This document shows positions 21,900-29,203 of a stretch of DNA of 38,770 bases, one piece after another. The stretch is taken from the NCBI GenBank assembly GCA_034429695.1, contig DAOUGC010000173.1, forward strand, positions 1 through 38,770, in the 5' to 3' direction. Each line of letters begins with the position of its first letter. The stretch's first letter is position 1. The position numbers were made by a program, and so were the translations under genes. The notes under the pieces were generated by a model. It was not told where the DNA came from and ran no database searches. It saw nothing but the letters and a program-made list of their open reading frames with translations. This DNA comes from DAOUGC01 sp034429695. GTDB taxonomy: Bacteria > Chloroflexota > Anaerolineae > Anaerolineales > Anaerolineaceae.

Positions 21900-23000
21900 T
21901 TAGTCGGGGCGGGCGGCGCGCACACGTTGCAGGCGTGCCGGTCGCACATAAATGGGATTGCTGTAGATCCAGCCGCGTCGTCGGTTAAGGAAGTCAATGG
22001 CTGCTTCAAAACGGTATACACCCGGTTCCGAGGCTGTAAAGGCGCACACTTCGCGCCCGGTCCACGTCTGAAGCACCTTGCCATCGCAGATCAGGCGGCA
22101 GGGTGCGCGGGCGGGCAGTTTGGCCTGCAGCGTCACGCCCTCATCGAGCTGAATTTCATCACCCATGATTGCGGTTTTATCCCGCCCGGTGGCAGTGAAG
22201 CGGAACCCGCGCGTGGCTTCCGGCAGGTCGTATCCCACCCAGGCGTGACCGGCTGTCAGCGCCTCGATGATCATGCGCCGATCCTGGCTGACATCACCGG
22301 TGAGGGCAGTGGGGGTGAGCAGGTGGGTATTGACCGCCTGAAAATGAAATTCGTAAGGGAAGATGGTCTTCTTGAGTGGCCCCAGATGTTTGCGCAGGGC
22401 ATGTGAATCAGAACCGCCGACCGCCACCACCCGTTCGCCGCTGCGGGTAAGCTCGTCCCACTTTCTCAACGTGTCCGGGTGGGGCCCGTGAGCCATATGG
22501 TGCGGGTTAAACGCATAGAACAGCGCGGATGGGTAGCCGTTTACCACGGTTTTAAACTCTGAGAAGCCGTTCCACAGCTCGATGCCGGTAAACCCGTGCA
22601 CGTGCCAGTCATCCCAACCGATGTCAGTCTCGCCAAACTCAGGCAGGGCATCCTCGTATGGGTGCGCCAGAAAGCACACCCCGCCAGAGCGGCGTACCTG
22701 ATCGATCAGGTTTTGCGGGTCGGGTGCAAAAGTGGCCAGCTCCCGATTGGCGCCGTACACCAGCATGTGGCTCTTTTGCGGGTCGCGCGCCTGATTGTGG
22801 ATTTCCTCGCCCACCAGCACCAGCACGCGCTTGTCGCCCACCTGGTAGTAGCCTTCCTTGTCCCGGACCCATACGTTGTGGTCGGTGACAATCACGGCAT
22901 CCAACCCGGCTTTTGCCGCTGCGGCGGCAACATCTGCATGTCTGCCTGTTCCATCTGAGTAGTGGGTGTGAATGTGCAAATTGATGACTAATTCATGCAT
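21900..23000 (-). CDS. PHP-domain metal-dependent hydrolase (CehA/McbA-like)
   Basis: 366 residues. The N-terminal HIHTHYSDGTG (H9, H11, H13, D16), VTDHNVW, an HPY loop in FLAHPYEDA and GGSDSH give the PHP metal site. The last 80 residues look like a small beta-rich domain ending DFLNRRRGWIYSNPIYV, the usual ending of CehA/McbA-type PHP hydrolases where this tail packs on the active site. Substrates in the group include phosphoesters and carbamates; none can be chosen here. It is not a polymerase-associated PHP. It diverges from secG, whose -35 lies only six bases from this gene's start codon. Confidence 0.85.
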   Translation of the reverse strand: MHELVINLHIHTHYSDGTGRHADVAAAAAKAGLDAVIVTDHNVWVRDKEGYYQVGDKRVLVLVGEEIHNQARDPQKSHMLVYGANRELATFAPDPQNLIDQVRRSGGVCFLAHPYEDALPEFGETDIGWDDWHVHGFTGIELWNGFSEFKTVVNGYPSALFYAFNPHHMAHGPHPDTLRKWDELTRSGERVVAVGGSDSHALRKHLGPLKKTIFPYEFHFQAVNTHLLTPTALTGDVSQDRRMIIEALTAGHAWVGYDLPEATRGFRFTATGRDKTAIMGDEIQLDEGVTLQAKLPARAPCRLICDGKVLQTWTGREVCAFTASEPGVYRFEAAIDFLNRRRGWIYSNPIYVRPARLQRVRAARPD

Positions 23001-23005
23001 GGTGG

Positions 23006-23035
23006 TTGACGATTCCCAGAAAAGAACGGTATAAT
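23006..23035 (+). promoter_or_regulatory. Sigma-70-type promoter of secG
   Basis: TTGACG (23006-23011), an 18-base spacer and a perfect TATAAT (23030-23035) form the best promoter in the window. Transcription should begin near 23042, 24 bases before the secG start, which excludes an apparent upstream start at 23006. Confidence 0.8.
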
Positions 23036-23065
23036 TCCCGCTGGTTTATACCCCAGGAGGTTAAA

Positions 23066-23296
23066 TTGAATCTTGTTAACTATTTCTATATCGCTCTGAT
23101 TATAACGTCAATCGCATTGACGGTTAGCGTTATTTTGCAGAACAAAGGTGTTGGCCTGGGTGGTTTGACCGGCGATACCAGCGGCGGCGTTTTTACTGCC
23201 CGGCGCGGCATTGAGAAAACCTTGTTCTGGATCACCATCGGTCTGGCAATCCTGTTTGTTGTGCTGACCCTGGTCACCGTCGCCATCAGTTCGTAA
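23066..23296 (+). CDS. secG: Protein translocase subunit SecG
   Basis: 76 residues with two membrane helices (about 3-22 and 53-74) and the conserved cytoplasmic loop ILQNKGVGLGGLTG followed by a Gly/Ser stretch and ARRGIEKTLFW. SecG joins SecYE in the translocon and aids SecA cycling. The start is a TTG, decided by AGGAGG five bases upstream and by the promoter position; no ATG fits. It is monocistronic in appearance, with its own promoter and a hairpin terminator after it. Confidence 0.93.
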   Translation: MNLVNYFYIALIITSIALTVSVILQNKGVGLGGLTGDTSGGVFTARRGIEKTLFWITIGLAILFVVLTLVTVAISS

Positions 23297-23337
23297 ATTA
23301 TTTGCACCCAAAGGCGAATCAATACAGCTTCAATATC

Positions 23338-23373
23338 GAGGGCGACTCGCCACCCGGGGAGTTCGCTCTCTTT
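23338..23373 (+). terminator. Hairpin terminator after secG
   Basis: GAGGGCGA (23338-23345) pairs with TCGCTCTC (23363-23370), eight pairs with one G-T, and an inner CTC/GAG extends the stem. Three T follow (23371-23373), then AAATTAAATT. The short T-run makes this a moderate terminator. It ends 17 bases before the next start codon. Confidence 0.65.
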
Positions 23374-23390
23374 AAATTAAATTCACGACC

Positions 23391-25085
23391 ATGAAAAAAC
23401 TACGCTGGCAACTCATCATCATCTTCCTCACCGGTCTTGTGGTTGGCATCCTGCTGTTGAGTGAACAACCGGCTTCCATTACGCCGGTGGCTCCTGCACC
23501 TGCCCAGGGCGGTATCTACACCGAAGCCCTGGTTGGGTCCATGCAACGCCTCAACCCATTACTCGATGTCTACAATCCGGTCGATCGTGACGTAAACAAA
23601 CTCATCTTCTCAGGCTTGCTGCGTTTTGATGCGCGCGGAATGCCGGTTGAGGACCTGGCCGAAAGCCGGGGGATCTCAAAGGACGGCATCATCTACAATT
23701 TCACCCTGCGTGAGAATGCACGCTGGCACGATGGCGAACCGGTGACCGCGGACGATGTAGCCTTCACTATTGATTTGCTGCGCCAGGGTGATGGGGTTGT
23801 CCCCGCCGACCTGCGGGCTTTCTGGGATGAGGTGGAAGTCAGGGTTCTGGATGCGCAAAACATGCAGTTCATTCTGCCTGAACCGTTTTCACCTTTTCTG
23901 GATTATTTAACCTTTGGCGTCCTGCCGCGCCATTTGCTGGACGGCATGACCTTTCAGCAGATGGTGGACTCCCCGTTCAACATGGCTCCTGTGGGCAGCG
24001 GGCCTTACCGTTTTGAGAAGTTCCTTACCCAGGACGGTGCGGTGGATGGGGTGGTGCTGTCGGTTTTCAATGAATATTACGGTGAACCGGCGTTTATCGA
24101 GGAGATCATCTTCCGGTATTACCCCGATGCCACATCGGCATTGAACGCCTATCGCGACGGAGAAGTGCAGGGTATTGGCCAGGTTTCCAATGACATTCTC
24201 GGCGAAGTGCTGGCAGAGCCGAACCTCTCGGTTTACACCGGGCGCAAACCTGAATTGACCATGATCCTGCTCAATCACAAGAATACCCAGACCCCGTTCT
24301 TTGATGACCCTGCGGTTCGCAAGGCGTTATTGACCGGGCTAAACCGCAACTGGATCATTGACCGCTTGATGAACGGACAGGCGATTATGGCAAACGGCGT
24401 GATCTTCCCTGGAACCTGGGCATATTATGATGGCCTGCAGCCGGTAACCTATGACCGCGAAAAGGCGGTTGAAATGCTGAAGGAAGCCGAATGGACGGTT
24501 CCGGCCGATGGGCAACCCATTCGCGAGAAGGAAGGCGTTCAGTTCACCTTTGATCTGCTGTATCCGGATGATGACCTGCATGCGCAGATCGCCGAATCAA
24601 TCCAGCGCGACTGGTCGCAATTGGACATTCAGGTCAATATCGTGCCCGTGGCGTATGACCAATTGATTAACGAGAATCTGGTCAATCGGGAATATCAGGC
24701 AGCGCTGGTGGATCTCAACCTGTCGCGTTCCCCGGACCCCGACCCCTATCCTTTCTGGGACCAGGCGCAGGCCACCGGTGGGCAGAATTACACCCAGTGG
24801 GACGACCGCAATGCCAGCGATTACATTGAGCAGGCACGCGTGGCATACGCTATCAACGAGCGCGCCCGGTTGTATCGCAACTTCCAGGTGGTCTTTAATG
24901 AGCAACTTCCGGCTTTGCCGCTGTATTATCCAGTGTATACTTATGCAGTAGACCGGCAGGTACAGGGTGTGCAAATGGGCCCGCTGTTTGACGGCAGTGA
25001 TCGTTTCAATACCGTGACTGAATGGTTCCTGCGCACCACCCGCTCAGGACCCGCAGCCGGGGCATCCACACCCGAAGGCCAATAA
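23391..25085 (+). CDS. Extracellular solute-binding protein family 5 (oligopeptide/dipeptide type), orphan
   Basis: 564 residues. An N-terminal helix (about 6-24) acts as signal or anchor; no lipobox Cys follows, which is unusual because most Gram-positive-type binding proteins are lipoproteins. The family 5 pattern is clear: LNPLLDVYNPVDRDVNKLIFSGLLRFD, YNFTLRENARWHDGEPVTADDVAFT, and GSGPYRFEKF. Ligands are usually peptides, sometimes nickel, heme or sugars. No permease or ATPase of the Dpp/Opp type is nearby, so it is an orphan in this window. No SD is seen; TAAATT ends seven bases before the ATG and could be a -10 for a leaderless message. Confidence 0.88.
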   Translation: MKKLRWQLIIIFLTGLVVGILLLSEQPASITPVAPAPAQGGIYTEALVGSMQRLNPLLDVYNPVDRDVNKLIFSGLLRFDARGMPVEDLAESRGISKDGIIYNFTLRENARWHDGEPVTADDVAFTIDLLRQGDGVVPADLRAFWDEVEVRVLDAQNMQFILPEPFSPFLDYLTFGVLPRHLLDGMTFQQMVDSPFNMAPVGSGPYRFEKFLTQDGAVDGVVLSVFNEYYGEPAFIEEIIFRYYPDATSALNAYRDGEVQGIGQVSNDILGEVLAEPNLSVYTGRKPELTMILLNHKNTQTPFFDDPAVRKALLTGLNRNWIIDRLMNGQAIMANGVIFPGTWAYYDGLQPVTYDREKAVEMLKEAEWTVPADGQPIREKEGVQFTFDLLYPDDDLHAQIAESIQRDWSQLDIQVNIVPVAYDQLINENLVNREYQAALVDLNLSRSPDPDPYPFWDQAQATGGQNYTQWDDRNASDYIEQARVAYAINERARLYRNFQVVFNEQLPALPLYYPVYTYAVDRQVQGVQMGPLFDGSDRFNTVTEWFLRTTRSGPAAGASTPEGQ

Positions 25086-25120
25086 CCGTAACCTTTCATC
25101 CCGGTCTGGGGAGAAGAAAA

Positions 25121-25696
25121 GTGGATCAAAGGTTTGCCAGTGACTGGGCTTATGTTGAAGCCGCAGTGCCCGACCTCAAAGAGTATTTGCTGTCAGATCA
25201 GCTTTACTGGCAGCTTCCCTTTAAAGCAGATCCGTTGCACGGTATCAACATTACCACGTTGACGCCGGGAAACCTGCTGCTGGCTTTGAAACGCCTGCAG
25301 GCGCTCGATCTGGATGTCTCCAGCCAAAACCGCCTGGATGCCCACCTGGAACAGGTGGGGCAGGTGCGTGAACAGTGGAAATCAGCCTGGAGCCGTAAAG
25401 CCGCCCAGGAGTTATCCGCCCGGTTGAACCAGTGGCAGAACTTCCTGCAGGATTATTTTGAGAATCCCAAACGACATGCGTCCGAGTACCGCTCAGCGGT
25501 GCGCAACCGGGCAATTATTGATTTACTAACCCCGGATATGGTTGATTTGCCAGACAGTTTTGGCGTGGCGTTGCAGTCTTTTGATCAACGCCTTAAGCGC
25601 GCCATTTCAGAAAATGGCAGGTTTGTGTGGGAAGCCCAACTTGAAAAGGTATTTCCACCGAGGGATTTCTGGTACCTGTACACAGGGATGGACTAA
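25121..25696 (+). CDS. Conserved hypothetical protein
   Basis: 191 residues from a GTG with GGGGAG seven bases upstream; the frame is open 99 bases further up, but that stretch overlaps the previous gene and looks non-coding. The protein is soluble, mainly helical and rich in charged and aromatic residues, with LYWQLPFKADPLHGINITTLTPGN early, a helical middle (about 65-125) and FPPRDFWYLYTGMD at the end. I do not recognise the family. Its stop overlaps the start of the adenosyltransferase gene (TAATG), so it is co-transcribed with it. Confidence 0.6.
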   Translation: MDQRFASDWAYVEAAVPDLKEYLLSDQLYWQLPFKADPLHGINITTLTPGNLLLALKRLQALDLDVSSQNRLDAHLEQVGQVREQWKSAWSRKAAQELSARLNQWQNFLQDYFENPKRHASEYRSAVRNRAIIDLLTPDMVDLPDSFGVALQSFDQRLKRAISENGRFVWEAQLEKVFPPRDFWYLYTGMD

Positions 25697-26250
25697 TGCC
25701 TTTTTTTACACGCGGCGGTGATGATGGTACCACCGGAATGCTCGGTGAAGGACGTGTCAGCAAGGATGATGCGCGCATGGAAGCACTTGGCGCACTGGAT
25801 GAAGCCAACGCTGCGCTGGGTGTGGTGCGCAGTCTGACACAGGGCGATGCCAGGGATGTTTTGCTGCAAATACAACGTCACCTGTATGCGATCATGGCTG
25901 AGGTGTCCGCCACCCCAGACAATGCCGCGCGTTTTCGTGCCGTTGGAGCGCAGCAGGTGGAGTGGCTGGAAAGCTTGACCAGTGAACTGGAAAAGCGCGT
26001 GCAACTTCCCAGGGAATTCATCGTCCCAGGAGACAGCGTCCCGGGTGCATTCGTGGATGTTGCCCGTACAGTTGTGCGGCGGGCAGAGAGGCGCCTGGTG
26101 AGGTTGCGCAACACCGGTCTGCTGGAAAACACCGAGCTTTTGCGCTACATCAACCGTCTTTCTACATATCTTTTTGTACTGGAACTGGCACAAAATAACG
26201 AAGCCGGTTCAGGCTTAATCACACTCGCCAGACAGGGATCAAACAAATGA
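25696..26250 (+). CDS. PduO-type cob(I)alamin adenosyltransferase
   Basis: 184 residues. The N-terminal ATP-binding motif TRGGDDGTTGMLGEGRVSKDD, followed by EALGALDEANAALG, and the later RRAERRLVRL with NRLSTYLFVLE are diagnostic of the PduO/MMAB fold, a trimeric four-helix bundle. It moves the adenosyl group of ATP to the cobalt of cob(I)alamin to make coenzyme B12. The segment between the two halves is normal length. No B12 biosynthesis or B12-dependent enzyme gene is near, and I see no cobalamin riboswitch upstream, so a housekeeping role in B12 salvage is likely. It overlaps the following DUF554 gene by four bases. Confidence 0.92.
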   Translation: MPFFTRGGDDGTTGMLGEGRVSKDDARMEALGALDEANAALGVVRSLTQGDARDVLLQIQRHLYAIMAEVSATPDNAARFRAVGAQQVEWLESLTSELEKRVQLPREFIVPGDSVPGAFVDVARTVVRRAERRLVRLRNTGLLENTELLRYINRLSTYLFVLELAQNNEAGSGLITLARQGSNK

Positions 26251-26966
26251 TCGGCACCCTCCTCAACGTCGCCACCGTCATTGTGGGTGGCTTTCTTGGC
26301 GTACTACTCGGAAACCGCCTGCCCGAACGTCTGCGGCAGACAGTGATCGCAGGCCTGGGTTTGTTTACCCTGGCTTACGGGCTGTCCATGTTCCTTAAAA
26401 CCCAGAATGCGCTGGTGGTGCTGGGTTCATTGCTGGTGGGCATCATCATCGGCGAGTGGCTGGGGATTGAGACCGGTCTCAAGCGCCTGGGCGCATGGAT
26501 TGAGGCGCGTGTACAGAAGGGCGGTGAGGAAGGCGGCGATACCAGCCGTTTTGTGCGCGGCTTTCTCACTGCCTCGTTGGTGTTTTGTGTTGGTCCCATG
26601 ACCATCCTGGGTTCCATTCAGGACGGTTTAACGGGTAATTATGAACTGCTGGCTGTCAAGGCTGTGTTGGACGGCTTTGCCGCGCTGGCGTTTGCCTCCA
26701 GCCTGGGGGTGGGGGTATTGTTTTCAACGGTGATCATCCTGGTCTATCAGGGCGGGATCACGCTGCTGGCGGCGCAGGTGAATGCGCTGGTGACCGAGCC
26801 AATGATGATTGAAATGACCGCTGTGGGTGGGGTGATCCTGCTGGCGATCGCGATCAGCAGCCTGCTGGAAATCAAACCGATCCGCTCGGGGAACTTCCTT
26901 CCGGCGTTGGTCGTCGCGCCGTTGATTGTGGCGTTGCTGAACCTGCTGGGTGTGACCTTTCCCTGA
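26247..26966 (+). CDS. DUF554 family membrane protein (YdfK-like)
   Basis: 239 residues with about seven membrane helices. The N-terminal MIGTLLNVATVIVGGFLGVL, the GLGLFTLAYGLSMFL segment, the IGEWLGIE turn and the central FCVGPMTILGSIQDGL are hallmarks of DUF554 (Bacillus YdfK/YqgA-like). Function is unknown; a transport role has been suggested from topology alone. The ATGA overlap with the adenosyltransferase gene is probably chance operon packing. A perfect hairpin follows. Confidence 0.9.
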   Translation: MIGTLLNVATVIVGGFLGVLLGNRLPERLRQTVIAGLGLFTLAYGLSMFLKTQNALVVLGSLLVGIIIGEWLGIETGLKRLGAWIEARVQKGGEEGGDTSRFVRGFLTASLVFCVGPMTILGSIQDGLTGNYELLAVKAVLDGFAALAFASSLGVGVLFSTVIILVYQGGITLLAAQVNALVTEPMMIEMTAVGGVILLAIAISSLLEIKPIRSGNFLPALVVAPLIVALLNLLGVTFP

Positions 26967-27000
26967 TATCCCAAACAACATACAGGATATAGGATCAAAC

Positions 27001-27025
27001 GCGGGTTGGTGATGCACCAACCCGC
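27001..27025. terminator. Bidirectional hairpin between convergent genes
   Basis: GCGGGTTGGTG (27001-27011) pairs perfectly with CACCAACCCGC (27015-27025) over 11 bases with a three-base ATG loop. It lies in the 67-base gap between the DUF554 (+) and GNAT (-) stop codons. The plus side continues TGTCTATTCT and the minus side GTTTGATCC, so neither T-run is strong, but the stem stability and position support termination in both directions. Confidence 0.7.
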
Positions 27026-27033
27026 TGTCTATT

Positions 27034-27897
27034 CTAGGGAGTGTCAGGCGGTATGTATTGGAACACCGGGAATTGATCACCGGTGAGGTGGAAACCGGCG
27101 CGTTGATAAAGCGCCAGCGAAGCGCTGTTGTTGCTTTGCGTGTTGACCGACAGGTGGTGAGCTCCGCGGTGGTAAAAGTACTGCTGCAGGTCCTGCACCA
27201 GGGCATGGCCGATGCGTTTGCGCTGCAGGTTGGGCAGCACCGCCAGACGCGCCAGGTGGGCGTTCATGCCGGTGGAGGTGCTGATCTGGTATCCAACGAT
27301 TTCATCATTGATGAGAAACACGGTTGAGTATGCCGCCTGTCCCAGCGAGCGCTGCATGGTTTCCTGCGAAATGCGCCACACCGGCTGAAAAGCAGCGGCA
27401 TCCACTTCCACCACGCGCGGGAGGTCGGTGGTCAGCAGCGGCCTGATCTTGACTCCGTCTGCCAGGTTCATGCGCGCTTCATGGCGCATGTCGCGCCAGG
27501 TGAGCACCACAATATCATGTTGATGAACAAAAGAATGTTTGACCAGCAGATCAGAGAACCATTGCTGCAGCGCCAGCGCCGTGACCGGTTCGTCAGATAT
27601 ATTGCGCAAATCCTGGTAACATGCCGGGAAGAGCGCCTCCCAGGCTTCGTTGACATTGAGGGCTGAAGCGCAAATAAAAAGCCGCGTCCAGGCCACCTCG
27701 CCAGGGTGATCCGGTATGGCAAGGGCTGCCAGCAAGCGGCCGTTGCGTTCTGCCACCCAGAAAGGCCTGGTTCCCAGCCATTCGGTGGGGGTGCGCCAGT
27801 CCAGATGGCGGTGCAGGTAATATTCGTAGTTGATTAGATTGGTGAGCGCCGCCTGGTCGCGTGACTCAGCCGGCCGGACAATAAGGGTGGATTGCAT
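27034..27897 (-). CDS. GNAT-family acetyltransferase, two-part
   Basis: 287 residues. The C-terminal half (about 148-285) is a full GNAT domain with the CoA motif LAVLPNLQRKRIGHALVQDL and SNNSASLALYQRAGFHLTG. The N-terminal half also begins like a GNAT (IVRPAESRDQAALTNLINYE) and contains ERNGRLLAALAIPD, but no proper motif A, so this may be a tandem protein with a degenerate first domain, as in MshD-like enzymes. Substrate unknown. The gene stands alone on the minus strand between a terminator and the TPR gene. Confidence 0.82.
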   Translation of the reverse strand: MQSTLIVRPAESRDQAALTNLINYEYYLHRHLDWRTPTEWLGTRPFWVAERNGRLLAALAIPDHPGEVAWTRLFICASALNVNEAWEALFPACYQDLRNISDEPVTALALQQWFSDLLVKHSFVHQHDIVVLTWRDMRHEARMNLADGVKIRPLLTTDLPRVVEVDAAAFQPVWRISQETMQRSLGQAAYSTVFLINDEIVGYQISTSTGMNAHLARLAVLPNLQRKRIGHALVQDLQQYFYHRGAHHLSVNTQSNNSASLALYQRAGFHLTGDQFPVFQYIPPDTP

Positions 27898-27933
27898 TGT
27901 CTCCCCCCGGATCTGTTGGGTGGGTGGAACCGG

Positions 27934-28461
27934 TTAAATGCTTTTTCGCAGGAGAAACTTGAGCAGTTTTTCTGTAAAAGATAATTTCTTCTTGCTGGCA
28001 AGGCCAGCCTGCATGGAAGCCATGGCTTCCATCTGGCGGCCCATTTTCAACTGCAGAGCGGACAGGCTGGTCAGGGTGGCGTGGCGCAATTCAGCATCGC
28101 CGCCTTCCTTGAGCAAATCAGCGCATTGCTGATAGGCTGCCACGGCTTCTTCGCGCCGGTTGAGAGCCTCCAGTGCGGCAGCCAGATTGCCCAGTGCCAG
28201 CGCCTGCCGGTGGGTATCACCAGCGGCGGCAAACAGTTCGGGTGTGCCGGTGCAGGCATCGAAAGCAGCCTGGGCAGCACCTGCTTTTAAGTGCGCGACC
28301 GAGGCGTTGTTGCTGAGTTCAGCGGCCTCTAACTCGTCGCCAGCCTCACGCGCCAGGTCGGCAGCTTGCGCAAACAAGCCCGCTGCGGTGGAGAAATCAC
28401 CGGCGTGGTAAAACTGGGTTGCCTGGGTCGATAAGCCCTGGGGGGTAAGTTCAGGTGACAT
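27934..28461 (-). CDS. TPR-repeat protein
   Basis: 175 residues, almost entirely helical, with about four tetratricopeptide repeats: TQFYHAGDFSTAAGLFAQAADLA, AELSNNASVAHLKAG, ALGNLAAALEALNRREEAVAAY and TLTSLSALQLKMGRQMEA, then a basic tail (KKKLSFTEKLLKFLLRK) that could be a membrane-surface amphipathic helix. TPR proteins act as scaffolds or peptide receptors. The start codon overlaps the stop of the tandem-HTH regulator gene (TAATG), so the two are probably partners. Confidence 0.8.
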   Translation of the reverse strand: MSPELTPQGLSTQATQFYHAGDFSTAAGLFAQAADLAREAGDELEAAELSNNASVAHLKAGAAQAAFDACTGTPELFAAAGDTHRQALALGNLAAALEALNRREEAVAAYQQCADLLKEGGDAELRHATLTSLSALQLKMGRQMEAMASMQAGLASKKKLSFTEKLLKFLLRKSI

Positions 28462-29141
28462 TAATAGGTAATCTCCAGCAAGCCTTCCGCCACTGAGCGC
28501 AACTTTTCAACGGAAAGGTCGCTCAGACGCATGGCCAGTTCTATGTATGGCCGGTTGACAGGTTTGGAGACAAATTGCTTGAGATGGGGTGGCAGGGCGG
28601 AGAAGTCTCGCGCTGAATTTTCCTGATCGCGCCATGAACCAATGGGACCGTGATGATCAAACAGATTTTCCAGCGGCAATTCAAGAGTGATTGCCAGCAG
28701 TTCAAGAACCGGAAGCGGGATGGATAATTGACCCAGTTCAAAGCGTTTGAAGTCATCCTCTGCCACGCCCACGGCTTCAGCCAGTTGGTGCGTGGAGAAG
28801 TTGGCTTCCATGCGTTTCTGGCGTACCAGTGCGCCGATCAAGCGGTCACGGATGGCGCGCAGGCGCATGGTGTTCTCCCCGCTCATTCCGTCATCCTTCT
28901 CAGACAAAGCTTCTTTTGTCCAGAAGTGCTCGAGGGGAATACGCAGGTAATAAGCAAAAGATTCGAGTTCAGGGAGAGAAGGGGCTTTTTGACCGGCTTC
29001 AAAGGCAGCATAAGTCTCAGGCGGCACGCACATGGCGGTGGCGCACTCTTCAATACTGCGGCGGGAAGCCAGGCGGGCATCGTACATCAGGATGCCCAGC
29101 TTGCGGGTGCGCAGTCGAATTTGCTGATCGGGGTTGTTCAT
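28461..29141 (-). CDS. XRE-type regulator with two tandem HTH domains
   Basis: 226 residues. Two Cro/CI-type helix-turn-helix units occupy about 9-72 and 93-158. Each has the same layout: a first helix with R-x-I or similar, the HTH core (RSIEECATAMCVPPETYAAFE and FSTHQLAEAVGVAEDDFKRFE), then P-LPELE or PLPVLELLAI and an ending L-IPLEHFW or LELPLENLFD. One chain could therefore act as a pseudo-dimer on DNA. The last 60 residues are helical and of unknown role. GGAGG lies about seven bases before the ATG, and a TATAAT lies 32 bases before it. A TPR gene overlaps its stop. Confidence 0.85.
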   Translation of the reverse strand: MNNPDQQIRLRTRKLGILMYDARLASRRSIEECATAMCVPPETYAAFEAGQKAPSLPELESFAYYLRIPLEHFWTKEALSEKDDGMSGENTMRLRAIRDRLIGALVRQKRMEANFSTHQLAEAVGVAEDDFKRFELGQLSIPLPVLELLAITLELPLENLFDHHGPIGSWRDQENSARDFSALPPHLKQFVSKPVNRPYIELAMRLSDLSVEKLRSVAEGLLEITY

Positions 29142-29173
29142 TCCAAAGCCTCCGCTCTCATTTGGATGACATA

Positions 29174-29179
29174 ATTATA
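29174..29179 (-). promoter_or_regulatory. -10 element for the XRE-TPR gene pair
   Basis: A perfect minus-strand TATAAT lies in the 62-base gap between cpaF and the XRE gene. The expected start near 29167 leaves a leader of about 26 bases that includes the GGAGG SD. The -35 region is poor (AATCTT at the right distance). Confidence 0.5.
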
Positions 29180-29203
29180 CCTGCATAACCCGATGCAAGA
29201 TTC

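Noticed and set aside
25085..25696. Cobalamin riboswitch upstream of the PduO-type gene.
   Set aside because: The gene overlaps its upstream neighbour and the 35-base gap before that holds only an SD; no B12-box pattern was seen.
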